Shown: positions 48,259 to 58,401 of the stretch, in pieces | Layout of the letters: every line of letters starts with the position of its first letter | Position numbering within the stretch: position 1 is the first letter of the stretch | From: Xanthobacteraceae bacterium | GTDB taxonomy: Bacteria > Pseudomonadota > Alphaproteobacteria > Rhizobiales > Xanthobacteraceae | NCBI GenBank assembly: GCA_019750915.1 | Contig: JAIENY010000013.1 | Span: 1-64,000, forward strand | Length of the DNA: 64,000 bases | Direction of reading: 5' to 3' | The notes under the pieces: model-generated | The model's database searches: none | Told to the model about the DNA's origin: nothing | The model's input: the letters and a program-made list of their open reading frames with translations, nothing else | Position numbers and translations under genes: made by a program

Positions 48259-48561
48259 ATGCCCTGTACGCATATTGTTGGAATTCGCACCGTGACGCCG
48301 AGCGCACTCGGATGCGAGGAGTGCCTGAAGACCGGTGACGCCTGGCTGCATCTTCGTATCTGCCGGACATGCGGGCATGTCGGATGCTGCGACGATTCCC
48401 CGAACCGCCATGCCACGAAACATTTTCACGCCGCCAGTCACCCCATTATCGAAGGGTATGATCCACCCGAAGGCTGGGGCTGGTGTTATGTCGACGAAAT
48501 CATGTTCGATCTGTCGGACCGGAAGACGCCGCATAACGGGCCGATCCCGCGCTATTACTGA
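48259..48561 (+). CDS. UBP-type zinc-finger protein
   Basis: 100 residues. It has the zf-UBP pattern of Cys and His ligands: CTHI near the start, GCEECLKTG, ICRTCGHVGCCDDSPNRHAT and KHFHAASHPII. In eukaryotes the domain binds the ubiquitin C-terminus; bacterial copies occur beside CRP-fused flavoproteins as here, and their role is unknown. AGGGAGGGG precedes the ATG. Co-transcribed with the upstream oxidoreductase gene. Confidence 0.9.
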   Translation: MPCTHIVGIRTVTPSALGCEECLKTGDAWLHLRICRTCGHVGCCDDSPNRHATKHFHAASHPIIEGYDPPEGWGWCYVDEIMFDLSDRKTPHNGPIPRYY

Positions 48562-48662
48562 GCAGGTCGCCGGGTTGTATTGAGCAGCCTGCTCAACAAA
48601 TCGTATAGCAATTGCTCAAAGACCAGCTAGCATCCCCGTCGATTGAGCAATGGAGGGGTGCC

Positions 48663-49163
48663 ATGGTTCTTGGACTAAGCTTGCCGACGTTTACCGCCGT
48701 GCATGTCCTGATCAGTCTTGTTGGCATCGTTTCAGGATTCATCGCGCTGGTCGGGCTGCTGCGCTCCACTATCACGCGAGGGTGGACCGCGCTGTTCTTG
48801 CTGACTACCATTCTCACCAGCGCCACCGGCTTTCTGTTTCCCTTCACCAAGCTGTTGCCATCGCATATTGTCGGCATCATTTCGCTTGTGCTGCTCGCGA
48901 TCGCGGTGGTTGCACTTTATGCCCAGCATCTGCGGGGCATTTGGCGGCCCGCTTACGTGATTACCGCGTTGCTGTCGCTTTATCTGAACGTCTTCGTGCT
49001 AGTCGTACAGTTATTCCAGAAAGTCGCGCCGTTGAAGGCGGCTGCGCCGACACAGAGCGAGCCGCCGTTCATCGCCGCTCAAGGTGTCACATTGCTGTTC
49101 TTTGTTGCAGTCATTATTTTCTGCACGCTGCGGTTTCGGCCAACCCCGATCCGAATTGCCTGA
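48663..49163 (+). CDS. Small four-to-five-helix membrane protein
   Basis: 166 residues from the ATG at 48663, preceded by GGAGGGG. Predicted helices cover most of the chain (AVHVLISLVGIVSGFIALVG, ALFLLTTILTSATGFLF, IVGIISLVLLAIAVVALYA, TLLFFVAVIIFCTLRF). HVLISLVGIVSGF and LTSATGFLFPF are recalled from unnamed proteins of Rhizobiales. Polar residues inside helices are few. Function unknown; it may share the transcript of the alpha/beta hydrolase gene just downstream. Confidence 0.72.
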   Translation: MVLGLSLPTFTAVHVLISLVGIVSGFIALVGLLRSTITRGWTALFLLTTILTSATGFLFPFTKLLPSHIVGIISLVLLAIAVVALYAQHLRGIWRPAYVITALLSLYLNVFVLVVQLFQKVAPLKAAAPTQSEPPFIAAQGVTLLFFVAVIIFCTLRFRPTPIRIA

Positions 49164-49214
49164 GAAATTTGTAACCCGCGCCTTACCCCATCACCACGCG
49201 TTAGGAGTACGGCT

Positions 49215-50039
49215 ATGCCGACAGTCAAGGTCAAGGACGGCACCGAAATCTTTTACAAGGATTGGGGCAGTGGGCAGCCCATCGTATTCAGCCATGGCTG
49301 GCCACTGTCATCGGATGACTGGGATCCGCAGATGCTGTTTTTTCTCAATCACGGCTTTCGCGTCATCGCGCATGATCGTCGTGGCCATGGCCGCTCCAGC
49401 CAGGGCGGCGAGGGGCACGATCTGGATCATTACGCGGATGACCTTGCGGCGGTGACGTCGCATCTCGACCTCAAGGGTGCGATTCACGTCGGGCACTCCA
49501 CCGGCGGAGGTGAGGTCGTGCGTTATCTCGGCCGTCACGGAGAGAGCCGGGTCTCCAAGGCCGCCATCATCAGCGCGGTGCCGCCGCTGATGGTGAAAAC
49601 GGAATCCAACCCGCTCGGTTTGCCGAAATCGGTATTCGATGGTCTGCAGGCACAATTGGCGGCGAACCGTTCGAAATTCTATCGCGATCTTCCCTCGGGG
49701 CCGTTCTATGGATTCAACCGGCCTGGTGTTGAGCCGATCGAAGCGGCGATCGCCAACTGGTGGCGTCAGGGCATGATGGGCGGCGCGAAAGCGCATTACG
49801 ATGGCATCGTCGCTTTCTCGCAGACCGACTTCACCGAGGACCTGAAGAAAATCACTGTGCCGGTTCTGGTGATTCACAGCGAGGACGACCAGATCGTGCC
49901 TTATGTCGCGTCCGGCCCATTGAGCGCAAAATTGCTCAAGAACGGCGTGCTTAAGACATATAAAGACTATCCGCATGGCATGATCACCACGCAGGCCGAC
50001 GTGATCAACGCCGATCTGCTGGCGTTCATCAAGGGCTGA
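49215..50039 (+). CDS. Alpha/beta hydrolase (non-haem chloroperoxidase/arylesterase type)
   Basis: 274 residues. Nucleophile Ser95 in [10 protein letters not shown], acid in [12 protein letters not shown], and His in YPHGMITTQ complete the triad. The N-terminus ([20 protein letters not shown]), then [13 protein letters not shown], is typical of perhydrolase-type chloroperoxidases such as CpoF. Such enzymes hydrolyse esters and can make peracids. The natural substrate is unknown. A terminator follows the gene. Confidence 0.92.
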   Translation: MPTVKVKDGTEIFYKDWGSGQPIVFSHGWPLSSDDWDPQMLFFLNHGFRVIAHDRRGHGRSSQGGEGHDLDHYADDLAAVTSHLDLKGAIHVGHSTGGGEVVRYLGRHGESRVSKAAIISAVPPLMVKTESNPLGLPKSVFDGLQAQLAANRSKFYRDLPSGPFYGFNRPGVEPIEAAIANWWRQGMMGGAKAHYDGIVAFSQTDFTEDLKKITVPVLVIHSEDDQIVPYVASGPLSAKLLKNGVLKTYKDYPHGMITTQADVINADLLAFIKG

Positions 50040-50067
50040 GGCGCTCGGCGTTTCCTTTTTCCGGGAC

Positions 50068-50107
50068 GAAGGGGCGGTATGGCGGATCAATACCCGCCCC
50101 TTCATTT
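50068..50107 (+). terminator. Terminator after the hydrolase gene
   Basis: GAAGGGGCGGTAT (50068-50080) pairs with ATACCCGCCCCTTC (50090-50103), one base bulged, followed by ATTTGT. It ends the hydrolase transcript before murA. Confidence 0.75.
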
Positions 50108-50252
50108 GTCAGCGATTTGCCGCCGCTGCCTGCGAGCGGCGCTAACTATCTGAATTGTTTCAATAAGTCTTTAGGCTCACGGCTTTTGAGGGTGTTTGCC
50201 GCCAGCATAAAACACGCTAAGACTGCGATCTCACATCACATGAAGGTTCGGC

Positions 50253-51542
50253 ATGGATCGCATTCGCATCGTTGGCGGCAACAAGCTCAACGGCACTATT
50301 CCGATCTCCGGCGCGAAGAACGCAGCTCTTCCGCTCATGATCGCCGCGCTTCTGACCGACCAGACGCTGATTCTCGACAATGTGCCGCGGCTGGCTGATG
50401 TCGCGTTGTTGCAGCGGATTCTCGGCAATCATGGCGTGGACATCATGGCGGTCGGCAAACGGCCGGGCGATACCGAATATCAAGGCCAGACCCTGCAGAT
50501 TTCCGCGGCGAACATCATCGATACCGTGGCGCCTTACGAACTCGTCTCCAAGATGCGCGCGAGCTTCTGGGTGATTGCGCCGCTTGTCGCGCGCATGAAG
50601 CAGGCCAAGGTGTCGCTGCCGGGGGGGTGCGCGATCGGAACGCGCCCGGTCGATCTGCTCATCATGGCACTGGAGAAACTCGGAGCGGACATCACCATTG
50701 ACGGCGGTTATGCCGTCGCTCGTGCGCCGGATGGCCTGAAAGGCGCCGAGATCGATTTCTCCAAGGTCACTGTCGGCGGCACGCATGTTGCGATGATGGC
50801 GGCTGCTCTGGCGAAGGGGACCACGGTCATCACCACCGCGGCCTGCGAGCCGGAAGTCGTCGATGTCGCCGACTGCCTGAACAAGATGGGCGCGCGGATT
50901 TCCGGTGCCGGCACGACCCGGATCGTGATCGAAGGCGTCGAGAAACTGGGTGGGGGGCGCCACAGCGTTTTGCCGGATCGCATCGAGACCGGGACCTACG
51001 CGATGGCGGTCGCCATGGCGGGCGGCGATGTTCAGCTGCAGGGCGCGCGGCCAGAATTGCTGCAGGCCGCACTGGATGTTTTGGTGCAGGCGGGCGCGAC
51101 CATCACGCAGAATAACGAAGGCATCCGCGTTCAGCGTAACGGTGCCGGAATCAATCCGGTGCAGGTGACGACTTCGCCGTTCCCCGGCTTTCCGACGGAC
51201 CTGCAGGCGCAGTTGATGGCACTGATGACCCGCGCCAGCGGCTCGTCCCACATCACCGAAACGATTTTCGAGAACCGCTTCATGCATGTGCAGGAGCTGG
51301 CACGGTTCGGCGCAAAGATCACGCTCGATGGAGAGACGGCGACCATCGAAGGCTCGCCGACCCTGCGCGGCGCGCCGGTGATGGCAACCGATCTGCGCGC
51401 CTCGGTTTCCCTGGTGATCGCGGCACTCGCGGCCGAAGGCGAGACCATGGTCAACCGCATCTATCATCTGGACCGCGGTTTCGAGCGACTGGAAGAGAAG
51501 CTGTCCGCCTGTGGTGCGCAGATCGAGCGTATCAGCGGCTGA
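50253..51542 (+). CDS. murA: UDP-N-acetylglucosamine 1-carboxyvinyltransferase
   Basis: The first committed step of peptidoglycan synthesis: transfers enolpyruvate from PEP to UDP-GlcNAc. 429 residues. Lys22 in [10 protein letters not shown] and the catalytic Cys126 in [14 protein letters not shown]-like context ([11 protein letters not shown]) are present; this Cys is also the fosfomycin target. Later motifs [12 protein letters not shown] and [14 protein letters not shown] are invariant in the family. First gene of a compact block through yacG. Confidence 0.97.
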   Translation: MDRIRIVGGNKLNGTIPISGAKNAALPLMIAALLTDQTLILDNVPRLADVALLQRILGNHGVDIMAVGKRPGDTEYQGQTLQISAANIIDTVAPYELVSKMRASFWVIAPLVARMKQAKVSLPGGCAIGTRPVDLLIMALEKLGADITIDGGYAVARAPDGLKGAEIDFSKVTVGGTHVAMMAAALAKGTTVITTAACEPEVVDVADCLNKMGARISGAGTTRIVIEGVEKLGGGRHSVLPDRIETGTYAMAVAMAGGDVQLQGARPELLQAALDVLVQAGATITQNNEGIRVQRNGAGINPVQVTTSPFPGFPTDLQAQLMALMTRASGSSHITETIFENRFMHVQELARFGAKITLDGETATIEGSPTLRGAPVMATDLRASVSLVIAALAAEGETMVNRIYHLDRGFERLEEKLSACGAQIERISG

Positions 51543-51625
51543 CGGTGGCATTGCCGATGGATTATGGTGACGGATCGGCTCGAAGCTGAACGGGCCGTCC
51601 ATCATACACTGCAGCAGGGTGTGCC

Positions 51626-52081
51626 ATGGCCAGTCTGAGAAAACTGATTGCACTCGATGAAGACGATCTCGCCGTGATCTCTGCGCATGTGCAGGATGCC
51701 TCGGTTCATATCGCCGACATCATCTGGCGGCCGCAGGAGAAGCGTCTGGTGGTCGGGATGAAACGGATCGACTGGGATCAGGTGCTGTGCGGCGAGTTGG
51801 AAGCGCGGCGGCTGGTTACGGCGCTTCGGTTTGACCGTGTTCTGGGGTGTCAGGGCCGTAAGCTCTCGCTGGACGAGACCGAGACGGTGCGCGATCTGGT
51901 CGGCCTGGAGTTCCATCCCGGCAAGGCTCCCGGCGGCTGTGTGGTTCTGATGTTCGAGGGCGGTGGCGCTTTGCGGCTGGATGTCGAGTGCATCGAGTGC
52001 GAGCTGGCCGATCTCAAGGAATGTACCGGGACCGGTGAGACGGCCGGTGCCGCGGATGATAAAGCCCAGGGTATCGCATGA
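51626..52081 (+). CDS. DUF2948 family protein
   Basis: 151 residues. LIALDEDDLAVISAHVQDAS and ADIIWRPQEKRLVVGMKRID followed by W are the family pattern, which I recall from nearly all Rhizobiales between murA and hisD. The C-terminal half is beta-rich (GGCVVLMFEGGGALRLDVEC). No catalytic motif, no signal peptide. Function unknown; the constant position suggests simple operon conservation. Confidence 0.88.
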   Translation: MASLRKLIALDEDDLAVISAHVQDASVHIADIIWRPQEKRLVVGMKRIDWDQVLCGELEARRLVTALRFDRVLGCQGRKLSLDETETVRDLVGLEFHPGKAPGGCVVLMFEGGGALRLDVECIECELADLKECTGTGETAGAADDKAQGIA

Positions 52082-52175
52082 GGGGTATCGCATGACGGTG
52101 CGGCCGGCCGGCGCGGTTGACGGCGCCTGCGCATCGCGCCATTGAGCAGCTCAGAACTCTCTTCCGGATCAGATA

Positions 52176-53471
52176 ATGCCCCTTCGCCTCGATACCCGTT
52201 CTGCCGATTTTGCTCAGCGTTTTGACGCCTTCCTGTCCATGAAACGCGAAGTGTCGCGCGACATCGACGTGGCGGCGCGGGCCATCGTCGAAGATGTCGC
52301 CGCGCGGGGCGATGAGGCGCTGATCGAGGCGACGTCGAAATTCGACCGGCTCGATTTAAGCGCAACGACCTTACGGGTGGGCGTTGCCGAGATCGATGCT
52401 GCCGCGGCCTCCTGCGACCCCAGGACCATCGATGCTTTGAAGCTGGCACGCGAGCGGATCGAGACGTACCACAAGCGCCAGCTGCCGAAGGACGATCATT
52501 TCACCGATCCGCTCGGCGTTGAACTGGGTTCGCGGTGGACGGCGATCGACGCGGTCGGCCTTTATGTGCCCGGCGGCTCGGCTGCCTATCCGTCATCGGT
52601 GCTGATGAATGCCATGCCGGCGAAGGTGGCCGGTGTTGAGCGCGTGGTCATGGTGGTGCCATCGCCCGACGGACAGCTCAATCCATTGGTGCTGGCTGCG
52701 GCGAAGCTGAGCGGCGTCAGTGAAGTCTATCGTGTCGGCGGCGCGCAGGCGGTGGCGGCGCTGGCCTATGGGACTGCGACCATCAAACCTGTCGTGAAAA
52801 TCGTGGGTCCCGGCAACGCCTATGTGGCCGCGGCCAAGCGCATCGTGTTCGGGAAGGTCGGCATCGATATGATCGCGGGCCCCTCCGAGGTGCTGGTAAT
52901 CGCCGATCATACCGGAAATGCCGACTGGATCGCCGCCGATCTTCTGGCGCAGGCCGAGCATGACGCCAACGCGCAATCCATCCTCATCACCGACAGCGAG
53001 GCACTGGCGAGCGATGTCGAGCGTGCGGTCGAGTCCCAACTGACGACGCTGCCGCGCGCGGCAATCGCGCGTCCCTCGTGGGAGGATTTTGGCGCGCTGA
53101 TCATTGTCAAATCGATGGACGAGGCGGTGCCACTGGCAAACGCCATTGCCGCCGAACATCTGGAAATCATGACGGCGGATCCCGACAGGCTCGCGGCACG
53201 CATCAAGAATGCCGGCGCGATTTTCCTCGGCCCGCACACGCCCGAAGCCATCGGCGATTATGTCGGCGGCTCCAACCACGTGCTGCCGACCGCGCGCTCG
53301 GCGCGATTTTCCTCTGGCCTGGGCGTGCTTGATTTCATGAAACGGACGTCGATCCTCAAATGCGGCCCGGATCAGTTGCGTGCGCTTGGACCGGCCGCCA
53401 TGGCTCTGGGTGCGGCGGAGGGGCTCGACGCGCATGCGCGCTCGGTCGGGCTGCGCCTCAATCTGCGATGA
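52176..53471 (+). CDS. hisD: Histidinol dehydrogenase
   Basis: Catalyses the last two steps of histidine synthesis, histidinol to histidine with NAD+ and Zn2+. 431 residues. Motifs seen: [60 protein letters not shown] (zinc Gln/His) and AEHLEIM, with GGSNHVLPT near the end. Standalone from other his genes. Its stop overlaps the UPF0262 start (ATGA). Confidence 0.97.
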   Translation: MPLRLDTRSADFAQRFDAFLSMKREVSRDIDVAARAIVEDVAARGDEALIEATSKFDRLDLSATTLRVGVAEIDAAAASCDPRTIDALKLARERIETYHKRQLPKDDHFTDPLGVELGSRWTAIDAVGLYVPGGSAAYPSSVLMNAMPAKVAGVERVVMVVPSPDGQLNPLVLAAAKLSGVSEVYRVGGAQAVAALAYGTATIKPVVKIVGPGNAYVAAAKRIVFGKVGIDMIAGPSEVLVIADHTGNADWIAADLLAQAEHDANAQSILITDSEALASDVERAVESQLTTLPRAAIARPSWEDFGALIIVKSMDEAVPLANAIAAEHLEIMTADPDRLAARIKNAGAIFLGPHTPEAIGDYVGGSNHVLPTARSARFSSGLGVLDFMKRTSILKCGPDQLRALGPAAMALGAAEGLDAHARSVGLRLNLR

Positions 53472-53959
53472 CCGCGCAAGCGCCAGATGATGCAAACAAC
53501 CGCCTCGTTGCGGTAACGCTTGACGAAGATTCCATCGGCCGCTCCGGGCCGGACATCGAGCACGAGCGCGCGGTGGCGATCTACGATCTGATCGAGGAAA
53601 ATGTTTTTGCGCCTGAAGGGGCGCCCGAGGGCCCTTATGCGCTGCGCATCGGCATCAGCGAAAATCGTCTGATGTTCGATATCCGCGAGCAGGACGGGTC
53701 GCCGATCATTGTCCACCTGATTTCGCTGTCGCCGTTCCGCCGTATCGTGAAGGACTATTTCATGATCTGCGACAGTTATCATCAGGCGATCCGCAGTGCG
53801 ACGCCCGACAAGATCGAAGCCATCGATATGGGCCGCCGCGGTGTGCATAACGAAGGCTCGCAGACATTGATGGAGCGTCTGCAGGGCAAGGTACGAATGG
53901 ATTTCGAGACTTCGCGGCGCCTGTTCACGCTGCTGACCGTTCTGCATTGGAAAGGCTAG
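53468..53959 (+). CDS. UPF0262 family protein
   Basis: 163 residues from the ATG that overlaps the hisD stop. It contains [31 protein letters not shown] and [20 protein letters not shown], then GMDRRG-like [13 protein letters not shown], the recognised pattern of this alphaproteobacterial family. No transmembrane or enzymatic motif. Function unknown; always near hisD or yacG in relatives. Confidence 0.92.
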   Translation: MTAQAPDDANNRLVAVTLDEDSIGRSGPDIEHERAVAIYDLIEENVFAPEGAPEGPYALRIGISENRLMFDIREQDGSPIIVHLISLSPFRRIVKDYFMICDSYHQAIRSATPDKIEAIDMGRRGVHNEGSQTLMERLQGKVRMDFETSRRLFTLLTVLHWKG

Positions 53960-53966
53960 CGCACGA

Positions 53967-54428
53967 ATGGAGAAACCCGCGCGCGCACCGCAGGCTGTCC
54001 TGTTCATGTGTGGGCAGAATACCGTTCGCTCACCGATGGCGGCGGCGCTGCTACGGCAGATGATGCCTGGCGGACTTTACGTGCAGTCCGCAGGCGTCCG
54101 GCCGGGAGAGCCCAATCCGTTCGCCATCTCGGTCATGGATGAGCTGGGACTCGATATTTCGCAACACAAGCCCTGGACGGTCGATGAACTTGAGGACTGG
54201 GAAGGGTTCAATTTCGACCTGATCATCACACTTGCGCCAGAGGCGCACCACCGCGCCCTCGAGATGACGGCGACGCTTGCGACCGACGTCGAATATTGGC
54301 CGACGCCCGATCCCGTCGGCACCGAGGGACGCCGCGAACTTCAACTCGACGCCTATCGCGCGACGCGCGATGACCTGAAGGCGAAAATCCGCGCGCGATT
54401 CGCGCCGCCGAAGGCCGGAAATGAATAG
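53967..54428 (+). CDS. Low-molecular-weight phosphatase family protein
   Basis: 153 residues. The P-loop C-x5-R is Cys15-GQNTV-Arg21-Ser, and the general acid Asp lies in EYWPTPDPVGTEG. This is the fold shared by low-molecular-weight tyrosine phosphatases and thioredoxin-linked arsenate reductases (ArsC). The extra cysteines needed by ArsC are absent, so a phosphatase role is favoured. It starts 7 nt after UPF0262 in the same operon. Confidence 0.85.
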   Translation: MEKPARAPQAVLFMCGQNTVRSPMAAALLRQMMPGGLYVQSAGVRPGEPNPFAISVMDELGLDISQHKPWTVDELEDWEGFNFDLIITLAPEAHHRALEMTATLATDVEYWPTPDPVGTEGRRELQLDAYRATRDDLKAKIRARFAPPKAGNE

Positions 54429-54524
54429 TTCTTGCAGCTGTCCGGGGTTTAGCCGGTTGTCGCGGCGATGCGCTTCCGATAGTTTCCGCCGACGTTCCAG
54501 CCGACATATTCGATTGATCACTCC

Positions 54525-55148
54525 ATGATTGGCCGCCCCAAATTTGTTCTTGCGTCCGGATCGCCCCGGCGCCTTGCTCTGCTCAATCAGACCGGCATCG
54601 AGCCCGATGCATTGCGTCCCGCCGACGTCGACGAGACGCCCAAGCGCGGAGAGCTGCCGCGGGTGTGTAGCACCCGGTTGGCGCGGGCAAAGGCCGAGGC
54701 CGCGCTCAAGTCAGTGCAACTCGATGACGAGCTGCGCGGGGCCTATATTCTGGCGGCGGATACGGTGGTTGCCGTCGGCCGCCGGATTTTGCCGAAGGCC
54801 GAACTGGTGGACGAGGCGGTGCAATGCCTGCGGTTGCTCTCCGGCCGCAATCATCGCGTTTATACGTCGATCTGCCTGGTCACGCCGAAGGAGGCGTTCC
54901 GCCAGCGGCTGGTGGAAACCCGCGTGCGGTTCAAGCGTCTGTCGGACGATGACATTCAATCCTACATCGGCTCGGGCGAATGGCGCGGCAAGGCGGGTGG
55001 ATATGCGGTCCAGGGCATTGCCGGCTCGTTCGTGGTCAAGCTGGTGGGATCCTACACCAGCGTGGTCGGCCTGCCGCTCCATGAGACGACCGCCTTGCTG
55101 TCCGGTGAAAGTTTCCCGGTCCGGCATGGATGGCTCAACGCAAGCTAA
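54525..55148 (+). CDS. maf: Maf-family nucleotide pyrophosphatase
   Basis: A cytoplasmic house-cleaning enzyme hydrolysing non-canonical or pyrimidine nucleoside triphosphates. 207 residues. N-terminal [20 protein letters not shown] is the signature, followed by [10 protein letters not shown], the catalytic [13 protein letters not shown], and [19 protein letters not shown]. The DTVV and Y-x-Q variant matches the YhdE/dTTPase-type branch. Located between the phosphatase gene and yacG, a common order in Rhizobiales. Confidence 0.94.
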   Translation: MIGRPKFVLASGSPRRLALLNQTGIEPDALRPADVDETPKRGELPRVCSTRLARAKAEAALKSVQLDDELRGAYILAADTVVAVGRRILPKAELVDEAVQCLRLLSGRNHRVYTSICLVTPKEAFRQRLVETRVRFKRLSDDDIQSYIGSGEWRGKAGGYAVQGIAGSFVVKLVGSYTSVVGLPLHETTALLSGESFPVRHGWLNAS

Positions 55149-55178
55149 GCCGCCATCGGCCCCATTTTGGTGATCAGC

Positions 55179-55370
55179 ATGAAGCCTTGCCCGATCTGCG
55201 GAAAACCGAGCGTTGAAGCCTCCAAGCCGTTTTGCTCAGAGCGATGCCGGGACATCGACCTCAATCGCTGGCTGTCCGGCTCCTACGCGATACCGGCCCG
55301 CGAGACCGATCCGGACGACGATATGGAGGACGTGTCCCTGATTCCGCCGGACAAGCCGCCGCTTCGGTAA
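55179..55370 (+). CDS. yacG: DNA gyrase inhibitor YacG
   Basis: 63 residues from the ATG at 55179 (a GTG at 55170 is possible). One zinc site: CPICGKP then [17 protein letters not shown], four cysteines as in E. coli YacG. The tail is acidic ([11 protein letters not shown]). YacG binds GyrB and blocks DNA binding by gyrase. Last gene before tRNA-Phe. Confidence 0.92.
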   Translation: MKPCPICGKPSVEASKPFCSERCRDIDLNRWLSGSYAIPARETDPDDDMEDVSLIPPDKPPLR

Positions 55371-55497
55371 TTCCTTTCGCGGATCAAGGCTCTAGGCCAA
55401 ACCGGGAAGATCGGAAAACTGTCCGGGACGGCTGGACAGCGCCTGTCTCTCTCTTTATAAACCGGCGCTCTCCCTTGGGACCCGTTCCCGGGGCGGC

Positions 55498-55573
55498 GCC
55501 CAGGTAGCTCAGTTGGTAGAGCATGCGACTGAAAATCGCAGTGTCGGTGGTTCGATTCCGCCCCTGGGCACCA
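55498..55573 (+). tRNA. tRNA-Phe (anticodon GAA)
   Basis: 76 nt with encoded CCA. Acceptor GCCCAGG/CCTGGGC, D arm GCTC/GAGC, anticodon stem GCGAC (reads TGCGACT-GAA-AATCGCA), T arm GGTGG/CCGCC with TTCGATT. It is the probable insertion site of the downstream element. Confidence 0.97.
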
Positions 55574-55751
55574 TTGGCTTGTTTCCCGACATCCGCCAGC
55601 GACCTTCAACATCCACCTAATTCTTATTTTTCAATGATTTGCGGTCTTTCAGTGACCGTCGAAGTTCGCTGTTAATCGTCTGCAGTCACGCTTTTTGTTG
55701 GTATATTTGATGGTATGATGGCGGGACGTTGTTGGTATTTTTCTCTGACCG

Positions 55752-56138
55752 ATGCCCCCACAAAACGACCTGCTTTTCCGCAATCTCAAGCCTAACGCCA
55801 AACCCTACAAGGTCTCCGATGGCGGTGGCTTGTTTATGCTCGTATTGCCGAGCGGATCGAAGCTATGGCGGATGGCTTATCGGTTCGACGGAAAGCAAAA
55901 GCTCCTGTCGTTCGGCAAATACCCGATCATCTCGCTCAGCAAAGCCCGCGAACTTCGTGATTCCGCCAAGCGGCAACTGGCGGATGGCATTGATCCTTCG
56001 ATGGCCAAGAAGAATGAGCGCCGACGGCGAAGTGCAGCAAGAGCCAACACCTTTAAAGCCATCGCCGAGGAATGCCTGAAGAAATGGGCGTCCGATGGTG
56101 ATGCGCCCAAGACCCTAAGGCGTCAGCAACAGCCCTAA
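55752..56138 (+). pseudogene. Truncated P4-type tyrosine integrase
   Basis: 128 residues covering only the N-terminal DUF4102 arm-binding domain of a phage P4-type integrase: LKPNAKPYKVSDGGGLFMLV, LWRMAYRFDGKQKLLSFGKY and SLSKARELRDSAKRQLADGI. The full protein is about 400 residues; the catalytic domain with its Arg...Tyr residues is absent and no continuation is seen in the next 200 bp. It begins 179 bp behind tRNA-Phe, the usual place for such integrases. So the element can no longer excise by itself. Confidence 0.85.
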
Positions 56139-56328
56139 AAGGATCGCAAAGCTCAATCGCTTATGGCTCATAATCACCTCTTACCAATCATACCATTTCG
56201 CAGTTGGTGAACGACTTTCGCCGAAATATCCGATGGTATCGTCGAGACTATTCAAATTTTACCTGAGAGGATTATCCCCCCTTTAAGCAACCTCGCTAAC
56301 ATCGTCCGAAGCGATTAATGGGCGGCTC

Positions 56329-57807
56329 ATGATCGGTAAATTTCTCTTAGCCATCGCTTTGTGGATGGCGACCGCTTTGGTCGCATCAGCGGAAGATCGT
56401 TATTGCATCGTCAAAGTCGGCAATCTCGGCAAGAACGTTCTGATCGGCCGCAGCTTTCACCGAATTCCTGGTCAGCCGCCAATTTTTATAAATGATGATG
56501 ATCGATACACGCTGATCGATAGACGTCTGACCTCATATAACCAGCTATATCCAACAGCATTTCTCGATCAGAATCCTGATCCTCGTGCCAGTTTCGCGTT
56601 CGATGATCATTGGAAAATAGAGCCGTGGAGCGGCCGGATAGTCGCATCGGCGTGGACTACAGGTTCCGTCGCAGTTATCGAACCGGGGGAGCACGTTTTC
56701 CGGCGGATTGGAGAGCCTCGTTACAGTTACTCTCAACCCTATGTCTTGCCTCGAACGCAAGAGACCGTTGTCACCCAGGATGGCAAGGCATGGGTCGTCG
56801 GCAAAAACGAGCTTGAGCCCTGGAAACCTGGCGACAATCTGATGCGAGCGGGAGCCCATGGGATAATCGGGGTCTACGATGCACCGTCCATACCAGCGAT
56901 CATTGCGATCGATATCGAGCACCGCCTTTGGGGCTCCTTGGACAATATCACATGGCAGAGATTAGCTAATCTCGATCGAGATGCCTTCGGGAAAGTGTTC
57001 GACGTGCCCGATGCAAAGTTGGCCATTTTCGTGTCTTTGAAATCGGTCATAAAGATCTCGAAGACCAAAGTCGGTTTTACTCCACTGGTTGCTGAGACGC
57101 TCTCATCAACGAATGCAAACGGCGCTGATCGCAACTTCGCTTATCTTCCACAATTTGGCGAAGTACTTGAATACACCAATGGCACTCTGTCTGATTTCAT
57201 ATCGCATCGGAGCCTGTCCTCTTTTCGAGGTAGCTGGAGAAAGCTTACATCCAGAAGGTTCGAGGCAATACCGGGCGGAGACGATCCAAAGGCAGCTCCA
57301 TCTGCGGCAGTCGGTTGGAAAGTCAAGCAATTGAACTCTCTTCAAACAGCCTTGATCGATGGAGACCTCGGTTTCTTCGTCTACGATGGCAACCGAATGG
57401 ATCCCGTGACAGATGGAGACCGCACCAGGATTGGGAAATACCCATCTGTCTACGACACCCCCGCAATCGGGCGGGCCTTCGTTAAAACCGAAGGCGGATT
57501 AAAGGAACTGACGAATACGCAACTCCGCGATGTACCTGTTGGCCTTCCGAAATCGATCATCACCGTTATCGATTGGCCAGAATCCAAACGAGCCGCCATC
57601 TTTACGGTCGGAAAGGTCTTCATCGTGGACGCCGACCTTAACGTCAGCGCGATATTAGATACCAGTCAGATCGATTTCGACTCTGCGCCGACCCACGGCA
57701 CAAATCCCGCGACGGGCGATCTGATTTTTACGGGTAAGCAAGGAACTTACTTGATCATCGACACAGTTCGAAGCGGCAAAGAAGCTTGTGATCTTCATGG
57801 CAACTGA
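56329..57807 (+). CDS. Large secreted hypothetical protein, possibly beta-propeller-like
   Basis: 492 residues with a clear signal peptide (FLLAIALWMATALVASAED). No family recognised. The mature chain is rich in beta-strand-like segments with repeating GK.WVV-type and IAIDIEHRLWGSLDNI-type stretches, suggestive of a WD40/YVTN-like propeller, but no exact repeat was fixed by eye. Two Cys near the N- and C-terminus (RYCIVK; KEACDLH) could close it. Base use is more AT-rich than in the flanking genes. Start at the first ATG after a stop. Confidence 0.6.
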   Translation: MIGKFLLAIALWMATALVASAEDRYCIVKVGNLGKNVLIGRSFHRIPGQPPIFINDDDRYTLIDRRLTSYNQLYPTAFLDQNPDPRASFAFDDHWKIEPWSGRIVASAWTTGSVAVIEPGEHVFRRIGEPRYSYSQPYVLPRTQETVVTQDGKAWVVGKNELEPWKPGDNLMRAGAHGIIGVYDAPSIPAIIAIDIEHRLWGSLDNITWQRLANLDRDAFGKVFDVPDAKLAIFVSLKSVIKISKTKVGFTPLVAETLSSTNANGADRNFAYLPQFGEVLEYTNGTLSDFISHRSLSSFRGSWRKLTSRRFEAIPGGDDPKAAPSAAVGWKVKQLNSLQTALIDGDLGFFVYDGNRMDPVTDGDRTRIGKYPSVYDTPAIGRAFVKTEGGLKELTNTQLRDVPVGLPKSIITVIDWPESKRAAIFTVGKVFIVDADLNVSAILDTSQIDFDSAPTHGTNPATGDLIFTGKQGTYLIIDTVRSGKEACDLHGN

Positions 57808-57855
57808 ACCCTGCGTTCAGGACCTAACGATGAACCTCAGTATCGTGGGACAAAA

Positions 57856-58401
57856 ATGAAACGCTGGATAATCGCCGCCGGTCTGATCTCGGCTTGTATT
57901 CCGGCATCATTGGCGCACGCCGATAACTTAACGGCTCCCCCCACGGTTGACCCAGACCCAATTCAGGAGAATTTCGGTGCGCGAGTATCGCCGTATGGCG
58001 GCTTTCTCGAACTGCCAGCTAACTCTGTACCCCCGGGATATGTCGAAACATCACATCACTTCACAAAGCACGAATATGTTTTGAAGCTGACCAAAACCGT
58101 CGATGGCAATAAATTCAATCTCGACTTAACGGAAAGCGACGTGGCTCAATTTTTTGAGCCAAAAGACCCACCTTTTAAAGAATTCACGTATCAGGGACGC
58201 ACGGGTCGGATATTCACTTCCCACGGCACAGGGAAGCCCGCGCTAAGTCTTTATTGGATGAACGCGCCAAAGCAGCGTCTGTCGATCTCGGTCCAACAAG
58301 TGCAGTCCGATGAATGGTCGCCGGATCGTCTGATACGGCTTCTGGAAGCGATGAGACCGGTGGATGGTGAGCCGCCGCTTATCAAGCCTTCGATGCACTG
58401 A
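57856..58401 (+). CDS. Secreted hypothetical protein
   Basis: 181 residues, signal peptide WIIAAGLISACIPASLAHA. The mature part has no cysteine and no recognised motif (GGFLELPANSVPPGYVETSH; HGTGKPALSLYWMNAP). The tail ends in a helix (LIRLLEAMRPVDG). Starts 48 nt after the preceding secreted protein and could share its transcript. Not recognised. Confidence 0.6.
   Translation: MKRWIIAAGLISACIPASLAHADNLTAPPTVDPDPIQENFGARVSPYGGFLELPANSVPPGYVETSHHFTKHEYVLKLTKTVDGNKFNLDLTESDVAQFFEPKDPPFKEFTYQGRTGRIFTSHGTGKPALSLYWMNAPKQRLSISVQQVQSDEWSPDRLIRLLEAMRPVDGEPPLIKPSMH

Noticed and set aside
46456-48534. 692-residue open frame on the minus strand
   Set aside because: Antisense to the CRP-flavoprotein and zinc-finger genes; His/Arg/Asp-rich without any domain.
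50217-51653. 478-residue open frame on the minus strand
   Set aside because: Antisense shadow of murA.
53967-54428. Arsenate reductase ArsC
   Set aside because: The P-loop fits, but the extra resolving cysteines of ArsC are missing and no ars gene is nearby.
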